A stretch of DNA of 64,000 nucleotides, taken from positions 1 to 64,000 of the forward strand of contig JAEBUN010000018.1 of assembly GCA_023014365.1 (NCBI GenBank). The letters are read 5' to 3'. The stretch comes from Lepiota brunneoincarnata. Taxonomy: Eukaryota > Basidiomycota > Agaricomycetes > Agaricales > Agaricaceae. A program made the translations under genes and the position numbers. Shown here in pieces: positions 11,584-23,700 of the stretch. How positions within the stretch are numbered: the stretch's first letter is position 1; every line of letters begins with the position of its first letter. The notes below the pieces were generated by a model. It searched no databases, was not told the DNA's origin, and saw only the letters and a program-made list of their open reading frames with translations.

Positions 11584-12409
11584 ATGCCTATGAACCTTGA
11601 CCTCACTTCGCCCCCAAACCACTCCCCCTTACTCCACCACACCCTCTCCATCCTCCTCATCCTCCTCCATAATTCATCATCAATGACCAGAAGGTCAAAC
11701 ATACAACACTTCAGACAACTCCTGTTCTGGCCCCATCTCCCTACACCTCCTCTCACACCTTCGCCACAGCCTATGCCACCAATAGAGATAAGACTCCTGA
11801 CTACAATGCCACCCCAGAACCAACAATTGCCCCAGCCACCTCCCTTAGATTTCATACAGCTGGAATACAACCACATGGACCAAATCACCCTTCTGACGGA
11901 GATTTGCATGAGGCTGCAACCAGCCAAACCATTACAGATAAATTGGAACACTCTCCAATTTCAGAATATGACTGACAACTCTGGTTGGACTACACCCACC
12001 ACATACGACAGACTAAGGCTCTTGCTACTGCATACAATATGCAATGTGCCTGGGCAAAATCACTTGAGCAACTTCTCCACTCAAGATCAAGCCTCATGTC
12101 CAAGGTGTCAAAGAACTTACCCAAGTGAGATGAGATACATACCTCACAGCCCCCCACTACAAAAGAAAACCAAATCACCCCCTACAGAAGATAGAATTGA
12201 AAGTCTCCACTTCAGACAACTCCTATATGATATATTCTATCCAGGACAACCCCCATCCCCAGAAACTGCTGCAGTACTTGATCTCCACAGAACTCCTATC
12301 CCCTACCTTTTCCCCCATCATTCCCCCTCGACCAGACTCCACCGACCAACCCCAGGTCAACTACTACAAACTAAATTACCTAGCTGAATACCCAGAAGAA
12401 GGAAACTAA
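11584..12409 (+). pseudogene. ORF3 region of copy 2, knuckles deleted
   Basis: It begins MPMNLDLT like copy 1. The frame matching copy 1's overlapping ORF stays open from 11584 to 12387 and keeps the NHMDQITLLTEIC block and the CPRCQRTYPSEMRYIP block. A deletion near 12160 removes the three zinc knuckles and joins directly to the conserved tail. A frameshift near 12310 moves the final PNYLAEYPEEGN-type end into frame 2, ending at 12409. Confidence 0.75.
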
Positions 12410-12447
12410 TGAGTTGTAATGGAAAACAACTCTAGAAACAGACCTAA

Positions 12448-12833
12448 TGTTATCAGAAGTCTTATCAAAAGGACAGTTATTTTTAGTTTATATTCCCATG
12501 TCACTATGAAACCATCAGTTGTGTACATCAGAAGGACTATTCTTAGTTTATGTCTCACGTTCCTTATTTCTAACTCATAGTTACTCTGGTCTGAACCATT
12601 ATAGTAGGAGTATAGCCACACTTAGAAGTATATAAGGATACAGTACATTACCTTGTATCCTTATCTTAGTGTTATACAGTTCTTGCCTCCTATACCTCTT
12701 TGCCCTTAAACCAGCTGGATTATAGTGCTCCAGTTGTCTCCAAGTCACACCTAATAGGACAAGACCAAGTCTGTACAGACATCTTGCCTTGAATGCTATG
12801 CTACTTAGGAGCAAACCCCTAACCTGGGTAACA
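12448..12833 (+). repeat. 3' LTR of family 1 copy 2 (type A, 386 bp)
   Basis: Begins TGTTATCAGAAGTC and ends CCTGGGTAACA. The 3' flank CTGAT continues as inverted gag of copy 6, so copy 2 inserted at the gag sequence GCAATCAG, the same point occupied by the solo LTR at 7087-7500 in copy 2's own gag. Confidence 0.93.
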
Positions 12834-13637
12834 CTGATTGCATCATTGAGAGGACAAACAAGGTTCTGGTGAGGTCGGTGTTGTAAGTGGTTGTATTAGT
12901 GAGCACAGTAAACTTCACATTGGAAGATCCAATCTTCAAAAAGTCTTCTGATTCCATCAAAGGTGATGGGTTTGAGGAGTCCTAACTCCTTTGGGGTTTG
13001 TGCAGTAGCCATTTGTAATCGTCCTGGTGGCAGTGATCGGCAGAGGTGGTGTGGGGGGTGGCATGGGGGGTGCTGGTAGGGCTAAGGGTTGTTTATCAGG
13101 TTCTGATTCGTTATTGTCTGTGATGTAGATGTCCAAATTGTTGTCTACTGGGACTTTTCCTGGGTTGAGTTCAATAAAGGCTTTGTGTCTTGAGAGAAGG
13201 TTTTCTTCGGAACCTGTGAGTTCTCTTGGTTGTTGTACAGCTTGTTGGAGTCATTTAAGTTCTTATTCAGAGAGTTGGTTTGCGATGATATCACATTTTT
13301 CTTGTTCTTCACATTAGTCTTTGTCTTTCAGCTAATGTGGTGGAGGTACTTAATGAAGTTGGGGTTCTGGTGACAAGTTGGGTAGATGTTGATGCCTGTG
13401 GAGTTGGTGAATCAAATGGGGATGGAGGATAGAATGGTAATAGAGTTTGTGTGGGTGTGGGGTTTCTTCTTGGATCAGGGTTTGGAATTCCTGGTCCTGA
13501 GATTCTGGTTCTTGATTTGGGTGGAGGGGGTGATGGAGTTTCTCAGGCTGAGACCTTCTTTGGAGGTGTGGTGGTAGTTGTCTAGTGATTGATTATTGCT
13601 AGAAGGATGAAAAATTGGATTGCAATGATGGAGATTC

Positions 13638-14068
13638 TGTAAGGGGACACTCCAAACACCCCAGTAGTACCTCCACCAACCCTATCGATACCCCTGGCCC
13701 CCCCAATGCATTATATATCCCTCCTTTCAAACGCTTACACTCCTCACTATCCAGATAAAACCCTCCCTCATTCCCTCTCATTTCTACAGACTCTAGACTG
13801 TCATGTCCACTCCCCACATTCGTTTCAACTACTCTGGGTCTTGTGTGACACCCAGACATCATGGCTAAGCCTGGTCCAATTTATATTGATTATATAAGTT
13901 AGGTATATACCTAGTTTTTGCCTGCAGGGGTTTCCTCATCCTATTCTCTTAGGATTTCCCTGCAGGTATGTGTCCTGTACATAACTCATAGTCTAATATC
14001 ACTTAGGATTTCCCTGCAGTGTCGCTTCAGCTCCCTGAGTTGCCTGAGCCCCACAGGTCGCCCTAACA
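13638..14068. repeat. Solo LTR of another family, with target duplication GATTC
   Basis: 431 bp beginning TGTAAGGGGACAC and ending CGCCCTAACA, flanked by GATTC at 13633-13637 and 14069-14073. Copy 3 (near 27690) shows the empty site with one GATTC. The motif GGATTTCCCTGCAG recurs inside. The termini resemble those of the solo LTR at 18604-18942, but the bodies differ. Confidence 0.88.
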
Positions 14069-14331
14069 GATTCCTGAGTACAGGTTCTACAATCTGACAA
14101 CACAGCAGTGGCAAGGGCACATGATGTGTTAGAGTTCTAGGGTGATTATTTGGTAGGCGATGAGGGTGGCGGTGGAGGTAAAGATGAAAATGAGTAGGTA
14201 AGCCAGATCTTCTAGTGGGGAGAGGTTGAGGGACATAGCAATGGCTACACAGAGAGGTGGTTTTCTTTTGCATGTCATTTTGAACGACCAGAGTACCTCA
14301 ACATGTTCAGTACATCAGCAGAGCAGAGTAG

Positions 14332-14727
14332 TGTCAAGCTTGCAAATGCGTGCCAAGTTCCAATCTCTATTTAGCTGGTGTCCTTTTCCCACCCTTCCAT
14401 CTTTGTTCCACATCCTGCTGCTCCATTTCTCTTGCACAGTCTCTATCGTTTTTATATCTTTTATGCTATGCCTTTACCATCCTCCTCTGCCCATACACTA
14501 CTGCTATTGTGCTTATTGTCTATGTATAAGCGCGTGTATTGTAGTGTTAGATAAATAGTCTCTCACTTGTAGTCGCACTTCAGCTCTCATGTTGAGATTG
14601 AAGTGAGTATTCTATCAATACCTTTAATTACTGTACTGACTACTTTGTAGTATACATACCTTACTATGTTCTACAGGTAAACTCTAGCTCTTGTGTCAAG
14701 ACTGAATATACCTTACTACATTCTACA
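14332..14727. repeat. Probable solo LTR in copy 6 leader
   Basis: About 396 bp, TGTCAAGCTTG to ATTCTACA, inserted in the AGAGTAG sequence that is uninterrupted in the copy 3 leader. The right flank repeats AGTAG with an extra slip of five bases, so the target duplication is not perfectly clean. The body is pyrimidine-rich and has two versions of a TACCTTACT.TTCTACA unit near its 3' end. Confidence 0.65.
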
Positions 14728-14777
14728 AGTAGAGTAGAGGGTGGGCAAGAGATAAGCAGCAGAGTATCTTAGTGTTT

Positions 14778-15169
14778 TGTTACCTGGGTTAGGGGTTTGC
14801 TCTTGAGTAGCATGGCATTTGAGGCAAGATGTCTATACAGACTTGGTCTTGTCCTACTAGGCATGACTTAGAGATGATGGAGCACTATAGTCCAGCCAGT
14901 TTAGAGGCAAAGAGTTATAGGAGGCAAGAACTGTATAACACTAAGATAAGGATACATGGTAATGTACAGTATCCTTATATAATACTAAGTGTGGCTATGC
15001 TCCTACTATAAGTGAACAGACCCAAGTAACTATGAGTCGGAGATAAGACAACAAGGCATAAGTTAAATATAGTCCTTCTGATATACACTACTGATGGTTT
15101 CAGAGTGACATATGACATGGGAATACTGTGCTAAATATAACCATCCTTCTGAATAGACTTCTGATAACA
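14778..15169 (-). repeat. 5' LTR of minus-strand copy 6 (type A)
   Basis: In reverse orientation it starts TGTTACCTGGGTTAGGG and ends CTTCTGATAACA. Next to it, reading leftward, is the same leader sequence (AAACACTAAGATA...) that follows the 5' LTR of copy 3, which shows it is a 5' LTR and not a solo. No matching 5-bp duplication is seen. Confidence 0.88.
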
Positions 15170-15419
15170 GTCATGGCATTTTCCTTCTTCTCTCCCATTT
15201 TATTCCTTTTAGGAAGGGGGATAGTGTAAGGCAGCACAATGCTTCTTACACATGCATGTGATTACTAACATATGACATTCATGAAGAACTAGAGACATCA
15301 GCACTTCCTTCCTTTCCTTCTAACCATAATCATCATATATCACTTCCTTTTCTTTTCTCTCCCCTTTCTCTCATAATACACCTATCATGCTTGTTGATAT
15401 CCCTGTTCCCACTGTTAGT

Positions 15420-16058
15420 GAGGATCCTTGACAAAAGAACCTTTACACATCACTTGCCAAATGAGAGCCAGGCCAATTTAGTATTTTATCCATTTTCCTC
15501 AAGTCAGCTTCAATACCCCAGGTTGAGCCAGATACATCCCTTAGTACAGTCAGCAAGGATATCATCAACATGGGGAAGTGGGTGAGAGTCTGTCACCACG
15601 TTCTCATTCACTTGCCTAAAATCATTAACCCAGTGTGGCAGGACAGTTGGGTCAGCCTTGGGTATTATAAATGCTGGTGATGCAAATGGAGAGGTGAATG
15701 GTTGTATATAGCCTGCTTCAAGGTGCTGGTATATCAAGGTCTGCCAAGCCTCACAGTATTCTCGAGGACAGGCATATGTGCATGTCACAATTGCCTTCTT
15801 TGCATCCTTCAGATATATACAAGCATAAATATCAGAAGGTAGGTCTTCAACATGGGGTATAGGCTTGAACACGTCCTTGAATTCAGACACAGTCTCATTG
15901 TGTAGGGTGAGGAGTTTCCTTTTGAGAGCAAGAGATGTGATACACTCCTGGATCCATAAGGCAACATTCACAGGTATCACATGTTCTAGGATGTCTTTGC
16001 CATTTTGGAATTGTGCTCTGCATATGTCAACTAACTCCTTCAACATTTCATGCTTCAA
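15420..16058 (-). pseudogene. Ty3/gypsy RT fragment of a third family
   Basis: The minus-strand ORF 16058-15510 contains the RT N-terminal region: a pre-RT stretch with LHNETVSEFKDVFKPIP, a substrate-binding part AGYIQPFTSPFASPAFIIPK, and NDFRQVNENVVTDSHPLPHVDDILADC. It then breaks; shortly after, the sequence reads ADLRKMDKILNWP, which is normally found at the end of the RT domain, so the catalytic core (including the YxDD box) has been deleted. It is not close to families 1 or 2. The stretch 15170-15419 holds no gene I can support. Confidence 0.8.
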
Positions 16059-16059
16059 G

Positions 16060-16340
16060 AGTTGATTCTTACAGAGTGCTGTTGCACTGCAAAATCATTT
16101 CATTTGTGAAATCACTAGCTAATAAAGTAACTAACTCTTTGTTACTGAATAATATCAGTATATGGCCATGGTCAGACACTGGGTGTGAGAGAATTAGAAT
16201 ACTATCTAAAATATACAAAGGCAGACATCTCAGAAACAGAACCAGAACACCCAAACAAGTAAAAAGTGCTGTTAACTAACTTATTAGTGATAATGCTATA
16301 GAAGAATGACTCTGGTATGAATGTACTTGAGCATTGTATC
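16060..16340. other. Unassigned AT-rich stretch
   Basis: Upstream of the minus-strand RT fragment. Short open frames here have no recognisable motif. It may be further decayed pol or protease of the same fragment. Confidence 0.4.
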
Positions 16341-17929
16341 TGATACCATGTTAACTAAGATGTTAGTTAAGATACTCATGACTACACAAAAGACCCATTT
16401 CTTCACCTCTGCCCTAGAAAGCAGACAAGTTGTAATGCTTATGGCCTTCAGATGGTACCTAGCTATAGTAACAGGTCCTGGAAGTGAATCTTCACAAGAG
16501 AATTTAGAAATTAGCTAATTTTCTGGTAAGGATGTTCCCTTGGAACAGCTCTGATGGTATTGAAAGATAAAAGATTGGATGGAGGTATTCAAGAGGGTAC
16601 TTAAGGATGGATGCTCCCTCATAGTAACAAAAGAGACCAGAAATGATGAACTAGAATATAAAGATTGATAAGAATGGAACAAGCTAATTAAATTCTAATA
16701 TTAGTTTACTGCCTGAAGGCTATGGAAATGAACTTTTAGGACATTAGCATTGAGAACCCAGGTGTGGAGAATCCAAGAAAAAGATAAAAACCTGTAGATA
16801 AGAGTTAGCAAGGAAACTTGCTAACCTGACTGGCTGTGATATAAATAACCAGGCACTTAGGGAGCAAGTTCCTGAGAGCAAATTATGTCACTGATATCAG
16901 AACTCCTAGAATGATGCTCCTAAATGATGAGGAGACAATAAAATGATGAAGCTGAAGGCTTGTTTCAGGTATACCCATAAGTTAATTGTATATTGTTATA
17001 AAAACTCATCTGTAAATTATATGAGAGGCAAGAAACTGCTTGCCTATTCCCCCCCCTGATTGTATGGTTGATTAGGATAGGAATATAAAGCAATTTTATG
17101 CAATTTTCTTTGGTTATAGACCACCAGAGACTTAAAGAGTTATACTTTTTAAAACCAGACCCTTTGAAATGATTGAGATGTTGATGGACCCTTCTGCTTG
17201 ACTCAAGAGCTGAATACAAGTTGATACAACTCTTCTGTTCTTAAGTAGAAAGTTCACTAACTTCCATTTCTTTGGGTTCCTCTTAGAGACCTTGCTTCAG
17301 AAGTATACCATTGAATTGTAGAGCTGTTTAATTGAGAGGCAAACATAGTATGCTAGGGCCCATTAAAAATGCTATCCACTAGGTCTATCTAGTTTAAAGA
17401 TACTTACTGCAGGAGCTTGCAAGAAGCCTGTCTCACTGAGTAGGATAAAGTCTTATTGCATTGTTCAGAAGCTGTAGTGCATTAGAGCCCATTAGATAAC
17501 ACTGTCCACTAGGCCTACTAGCTTAAAGACACTTACTGCAGGAGCTTGTCAAAAGCCTGTCTCGCTGGGTAGTGTAAATTTATAGTATTGTCAAGAGAAA
17601 AAGACATAGTACGCTAGGGCCTGTTAGAACACATTGTCTGCTAGGTCTATGGAGGCTCACTAATTGCAAAAGCTTGCATTTTGCCTGACTTATCAAATCA
17701 TGAAGATATTAGTTAACATATTATATAGTAATGACTGTCAAAGTTCCCATTGTATTCAGATAGGACAACTGTCTGTCTAGTTGGAGACTAAGAGAATAAC
17801 TTACCAAAACCCTAAAAACATTATAATTGAATATATTTCTGAAGATTTGCAATAACCTCTCCTCCATGAACTTATAAAGTCAGAATTAATGAACTTCATT
17901 TTCAATCCCATAAAGTAATCCACTTTTCA
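16341..17929 (+). repeat. Putative 5' LTR and leader of the old family-2 element
   Basis: The right end is inferred from the sequence TTTTCA followed by TCTGGAACCCACCACGAG at 17925-17945, which matches the LTR end and putative primer site of the young element (51903-51925). The left end is a guess: TGATACC at 16341 resembles the young LTR start TGATACG. The rest of the LTR is not alignable by eye. The segment is AT-rich and has no coding potential. Confidence 0.4.
17347..17735 (+). repeat. Three degenerate tandem repeats of about 130 bp
   Basis: Units start near 17347, 17476 and 17608. Each contains a TAGGGCC(C/T).TTA-like start, a CTAGG.CTA segment, then CTTACTGCAGGAGCTTG and a GCCTGTCTC-type end. 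The third unit is the most diverged. Confidence 0.7.
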
Positions 17930-17997
17930 TCTGGAACCCACCACGAGAGGGAGTTCAGAGATTCAGAAATCTTGATTCTATTTTTAAATTATCAAAA

Positions 17998-20704
17998 ATG
18001 ACAAAAACATCTTTTGGTCAAGGACTAGAGATATTTACATTGTGCTTGTGTGCCCAGGACACAAGCTAAGAAAGTCCTGAACCTGGTGGTGCCAGTACAG
18101 TTCAAAGTACTAGAAATTCTAGAAGGACTCCTATTATTCCCATAACGGCAGCTTACAAACAAATAGGAAGGAGTTTGGGCAAACAGAAAGAAGGTCAGAA
18201 TCTAGAAAGTGAAATTCTTGAGACAGCTATGACTGTACCAAGGAGTTCTGCACTCTATAAGATACAGAGTCATCCCTCCTTACCAACAGTTAGCCCTTGG
18301 ATTACCACTTACCTAGATTGGGATATTCTGGAAGATAGTTCTACACTGGATCAATTACCAGGTGGTAACAACCCTACCAGAGGTTCTTCATCTGGCAATG
18401 CTTTGGTAGGAAATTCAGGAGGAAGTTTGCTACAACAACCCAATCCTTTACAATCTCCAGCACAGGCCCAAAACCAGCTGTTGCAACCTCAGGCACTATC
18501 ACAACAACCACAACTACCAAACTCAACCAGCCAACCCCAGACAGCAGTCAACAAAATGCCAGACTATAAAATACCCCATCCTGGGGATTCTAAAGCTCCA
18601 CAATGTAAGGGGACTGGCGTCGTGTGCTTTGCATTGCGCCCCCCCTTATGCAAGGTACTTCTAGGGACCTGTGGTTGGACATCCGGGCTCGGCCTTCTTA
18701 GCCGATGCCCGATGCCCGAGCCCGGTCTCGGCCTTCGGCCACCCCCATCCCCGAGCCCGATCTGCGGGTGACTTCTATTATTAGTTGCTTGTCTATTGTT
18801 TGTGTACGTTATTACTGGTAGCTATCGTAGTGTCTGGTTACCCGGTCTGTGCGCAGACCACTATGTATATATATAGCGTGGGTGGCGATTGTAATCGCCA
18901 CCTGAATATCAACTTGGTTCCGGTGCCTTACTTCCCCTAACACACAATGGTCTGGCTTATACCTGGAAGAATTAGAAGAATTCTTCAATATATAGAAACT
19001 CTATTTGATTTGGCCAATGTCTGAGATAGTGCCCAGAAAGTCAAATGATTGCTCAGTTATGTATCCCTGGATGTCAGATATGAGTGGAAAACCTTTGAAG
19101 AAGTAAGGCTAAACAATTGGACTACCTTGCAAGAAAGGCTAAATAAAGAATACCCAGAACTAGTTGAAAGAAAGACAGGATCATTTAGGAACCAAATGAA
19201 AGTATGCAGAAAATACAGAGACATAGCTATGAATGAGGAAGGAGAACTATTAGCTTTCAAGCAAAAATTCCTGCTTGAAGCAAATAAGTGCCTCCATCTG
19301 CCAGCCATAGTTACAAATAGAGAACTGGTAGAATTGTGTATGAAATCATTAAACAAACAATTTCAAGAGAGCTTGAATAATTTGTTAACTATTAAAGGTA
19401 CTCTACAGAACAACCAGTCACCAAGGGGTGAAGATCCTTATGAAATTATGGAAGTAATCAATAAAGTGGTGGATTTAGTTAGCGGTAAAATGTTAACTAG
19501 GTTGTTAGCGAAAAGAGAAGAAGTCCCTGTTGTTACTAAGGAATTAATGGCAAGAGTAAAGAAAGAGGTCTCTACTCAAAATACGAGTGAAGACTATACC
19601 AAGCTTAAATCAGAACTGGCTAATGTCAAGGACTCCCTGAATAACCAAGAAAAGTTGCTAAAAGCTTACCTAGAAAAGATGCAAACCTTCAACCAGCAAG
19701 GCACTCCAGTTATTGAATGGCCTTGGCAGTTCAATAGTAATCCCACCCCAAATGTATGGGATAAAGAGTGTTTATTTTGTGGTATCTTTGGGCATACCTG
19801 GAGTTCTTGCTTGAAAGCTCAAGACTATATATCCCAGGGTCTAATTAAGCTAGAAAATAGAGAGATCAGAATGGCTGATGGGTTATCTATTCCCCCTGGG
19901 AGAAGTCCTATGATTGAGTGGATTGACTGCCACTTATAGACAATGGTGCAGAATATGTATAGCAAACAACCAATGATAGGGTACAATCCCATAGAATTTA
20001 ACAAGTTAGCTATGGCAGTAGCTAATAAAACTTGAGAGTCCCAAGGAAAAAGGCATGCCTTCTCCATAATGACAGAAGATCCCCAAGTAAAGGGGCTCCA
20101 AGACCAAATCATAAAACTAGAGCAGACTCTGACAACTCAGCTGTCCTAGCAGAACTCTGTCAAAATGCTGGTACCTACTAAAGATCCTAAGGACTAACTG
20201 ATTGCTGAACTTATAGCACAGTTGGGGAAATTGGAGACCCAAGTACAGAGATGGGGAGATGAAACCCTGGAACAACAGTTCTTGGAGACCTGGACTAGCT
20301 CTGCAAAGTCCAGGGGACCTTCAGGTTTTTAGACAGTTCAAGGAAGGCACAATGGGCATGAAAGATAATTACATCACATTGGACCCTGGAGCCTGAGGAT
20401 GTGTCTGAAAGTGACAAAGACTCTCTACCAAGTGAAGACAAACTAATAAATGAAAGTTAGGAAGTTGCCCACAAGATTAACTAAAGAGAAACCAACTGAG
20501 TTACCCTATAGAAAGGTGGTACCACTACCTCTGGTAGTGGAAGTCCCTCCTATACCTATGTGCTACCTAAAAGAAAAAGTAGAGAAAAGCTATAAACACC
20601 AAGCATCAGTAGAAGCAGGCTTGGACTTAGACAATCTGTTAACTAGAGCATTGAAAGGAGGAGCTCCCATTACCCAGGAGTTACTAGCTCTCTCTGAAAT
20701 ATAG
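17998..20704 (+). pseudogene. gag of the old family-2 gypsy element
   Basis: The N-terminal Gln/Pro-rich part ends at 18603, where a solo LTR is inserted, and gag resumes at 18948. The ORF 19049-19939 aligns with the young gag at 52474-53955: a capsid-like block with RDIAMNEEGELLAFKQKFLLE and TNRELVELCMKS, a coiled-coil stretch, and a CX2CX4HX4C knuckle (CLFCGIFGHTWSSC). After 19939 the frame is broken many times; a last readable piece (20450-20704) has KPTELPYRKVVPLPLVVEVP, shared with the young copy. CpG is depleted. Confidence 0.85.
18604..18942 (+). repeat. Young CpG-rich solo LTR with target duplication CACAA
   Basis: 339 bp, TGTAAGGGGACTGGCGTCG to CTTCCCCTAACA, flanked by CACAA at 18599-18603 and 18943-18947. 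It is rich in CpG, unlike its CpG-poor surroundings, so it arrived late. It has GC-rich hairpins around 18690-18770, a TATATATATAG box near 18865, and a perfect stem (GGTGGCGATT, 2-nt loop, AATCGCCACC) near 18882-18903. Orientation is inferred from the TATA position. Confidence 0.92.
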
Positions 20705-23700
20705 GAACACCTTTAAAGAGCAAATACAACAATGTTGAGTGCCTGTAGAGATCACTCCTGGCAAGAAAACCAATATGGTTTGTTTTAGTGATGAAGTTCA
20801 TAAAGAACCTAGTGAAGAACCAGAACTCATCTCTATTAATCTAGATGCACTACTGAACCATCCTAGACTAATTAAAATGGTGTTTCAGACCAATGGCAAA
20901 TGGAGTGAAGCCTGAACCACACAAGATCCTGTTATACAGTATTTAGACACTCTAGTACCCAAAGAAAGAAGCAAACAAGTCTTTGTGGGCAGGGAGTCAG
21001 AATCACTGTGTGTAATCCCTACACTAATTAATGGGGTCAGAGAAGAAGAAGCCCTACTAGACAATGGATCGCAAATCATATCTATGAGTAAGGAAGTGGT
21101 AGTAGCTTGCAACATAGCTTGGGATCTGAACATTACCATGAATATACAAAGTGCAAATGGTCAGATAGAAAAGACTTGTGGGTTAGCCAAGGATGTGCCT
21201 TTTAAAATGGATAAGATAACAGTCTATCTACAAGTACATGTGATGCAGAAACCTGCTTACAGGATTTTACTAGGGAGGCCTTTTGATGTTCTTACAGAAA
21301 GCAAGGTCAAGAATATGGCAGATGGATGTCAGCTTCTGGTGATTAGAGATCCTAATACTAAAGCACAGATTACCTTGCCTACCTATGCTTGAGGAGAGTT
21401 ACCTAAGATATTAAAAAATGAACTAGAAGGAAATTTTGAGGTAACCTTGATGAATTGGTGGATGACCAAGGAGAGGTAGCCTGTATTGTAGAATTAGATG
21501 AGAAAGATGAACCATATATATGTGAACTGCTGCCTCTTCAAATGCATTTGTTCACCAAAGATGAGGTAAACATGATATATTTGCAGAAAAGTTTTGAAAC
21601 TGACTGGAGGACTTGTTAGGACAAGGAGGTATTCAAAACTTTTGCAAAACAAAGTATGGGTTATGTTGCAAATTACAGACAAATTGTAATATTAGGAGAA
21701 ACTGAAATAGAAGGTGAATATGAAAGGCTGTTAAGCTTAGTAGGACAAAAGTACAAACTGGTACATTTAAAAGTAAGACCAGTATTAGGAGCAGTCTCCC
21801 AAGAATATCATATAAAAAGGGAAATCAAAGGGGACCCTTTGAAAGACTTGCTAATCTTACCTAAGATATTGCCAAGCTTTGAACCTGTAGGCAGGTACAC
21901 AGAGGAAAGAAAAGAACAAATGGATGCACAACATAAAGAAGATTTCCTCTTACCAGAAGAGAGGAAACTAATGCATTATTTGGTAGGGGTACAGAATGAG
22001 GCATTTGCCTGGGATGACATAGAAAGGGGGAGTTTCAAAATGATATATTTTCCACTAATTGAAATTCCTACTGTATCTCATATCCCCTGGGTTGAAAGAC
22101 ATATGAGAATTCCACCAGCTAGCTATAATCAAGTCTGTAAAATTATTAAATGAAAAATAGCTGCAGGGATCTACAAACCTTCTAATGCCTCATATAGGTC
22201 ACACTAGTTCTGCATAGTCAAGAAAGACAGTAAAAGCTGGCAATTAGTGCACAGTCTTGAGCTGTTAAACAGAGTAGCTATAGTCCTACTCAGGACTACC
22301 ACTGGCTACAGAAGAACTTGCAATGCATTTTGCTAGCTGAGCTTGCAATGGTGTATTAGATTTGTACATAGGATATGACAAAAGGCACCTGGCAGAAACC
22401 TTAAGAGATATGATGATGTTTCAGACACCTTTTGGTGCTCTCAGACTGACCACTCTGCCAATGGGATAGACAAACACTGTACCAATTTTTCACAATGATG
22501 TTACCTACACTTTGGCCAAAGAAATTCTGGAATACATGATGCCTTATATTGATGATGTGCCTATTAGGGGACCATCAACAAGGTATGAATTACCAAATGG
22601 AACTTGTGAAGTACTTCCCAAAAATCCTGGCATAAGGAAATTCATATGGAAACACATGAATAATGTAAATAGAATCTTACAAAGGATGAAGTATGTAGGT
22701 AGTACTTTCTTGGGGCCTAAAACTACCTTATGTGTGGACAAGATTACTATAGTGGGTTTTGTCTGTTTGTATAAAGGAAGGTTACCTACTAAAGACATGA
22801 TAGGGATAATATTGAGGTGGGGACCATGTGAAGACACTACAGATATAAGAGCATTCTTAGGAACCTCTGTGCAGTGTAGAAATCACATACCTAACTTTAT
22901 GATTATAGCTGTGTTGAAATTATCCCAAGAAGGTGTATAGCAACAATGGCATATATTCGAGGGGAGACAACAGCAGGGGTAAGGGAGGTAAACAGACAGT
23001 GTAACTACTTGAGAACAACAGGTATATAAGTGTAACTACAGTGAGGCTACCATGAGGCAGTCAGCTACTCCAGGTGGTCGGCATTCTGTCAGTTTGCCAG
23101 AATCACCAATTCCAACAAGCTGGACCTATGTATGACTTACTCAAGGAAGATGTACTTTTTGAATGGGGCCTATTACAACAATTGGCTCAAGACAACTTAA
23201 AGAAAGTCATAGGGGATTGCTTTCCCACCAGAAACCCCAAGTTCCCTAGCACCCAACCTATTATGCTGGCTGTAGATTCATCTTGGCAAGCCACTGGGTA
23301 TTATATCTATCAAAGGGATGAAATTGAACCTGCAATAATACATTATGCAAGGTTCAACTCAATCCTGATGGATGAAAGACAGCAGTGGTACTCACAACCC
23401 AAAAGGAAACTCTGTGGATTAAGAATGGTGCTGGAAGAAGAATAGTATATGTTAGCCAGAAGTCAAAATCTGATGGTAGAAATGGATGCAAAACATTTAA
23501 CAGGAATGCCAAATAACCCTGGAAAACTACCTAATGCAACAGTTAATAGATGGGTAGACTATATTAGAATTAATGTCCAATTCACATTGATCCATAAACC
23601 CAGAAAGAATTTCGGACCAGATAGTTTGTCCAAGCGAAGATGGTATCCAGGAGATCCAACAACAAGAACCTATGATGATGGTTTGGAAGATGAAGAAGAA

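Larger units (their letters stand above)
12834..14777 (-). pseudogene. Leader and gag N-terminus of copy 6 (minus strand), carrying two LTR insertions
   Basis: Reading leftward from the LTR at 14778, the segments 14777-14728, 14331-14069 and 13637-12834 match the leader and gag start of copy 3 (26988-29256). They include a decayed version of the small hydrophobic leader ORF (about 14275 to 14069 and beyond) and a coiled-coil, Pro-rich gag N-terminus with LAERQRL. Several stops are present. Segments 13638-14068 and 14332-14727 are inserted LTRs. Confidence 0.8.

Noticed and set aside
12834..14777. Plus-strand ORFs such as 13386-13577 and 14226-14558
   Set aside because: They are antisense shadows of inverted gag and leader or lie within inserted LTRs.
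15225..15453. Possible LTR starting TGTAAGGCAG after AGGAAGGGGGATA and ending CTTTACA
   Set aside because: The right end falls where minus-strand RT sequence is still readable and there is no clean target duplication, so the boundaries look fortuitous.
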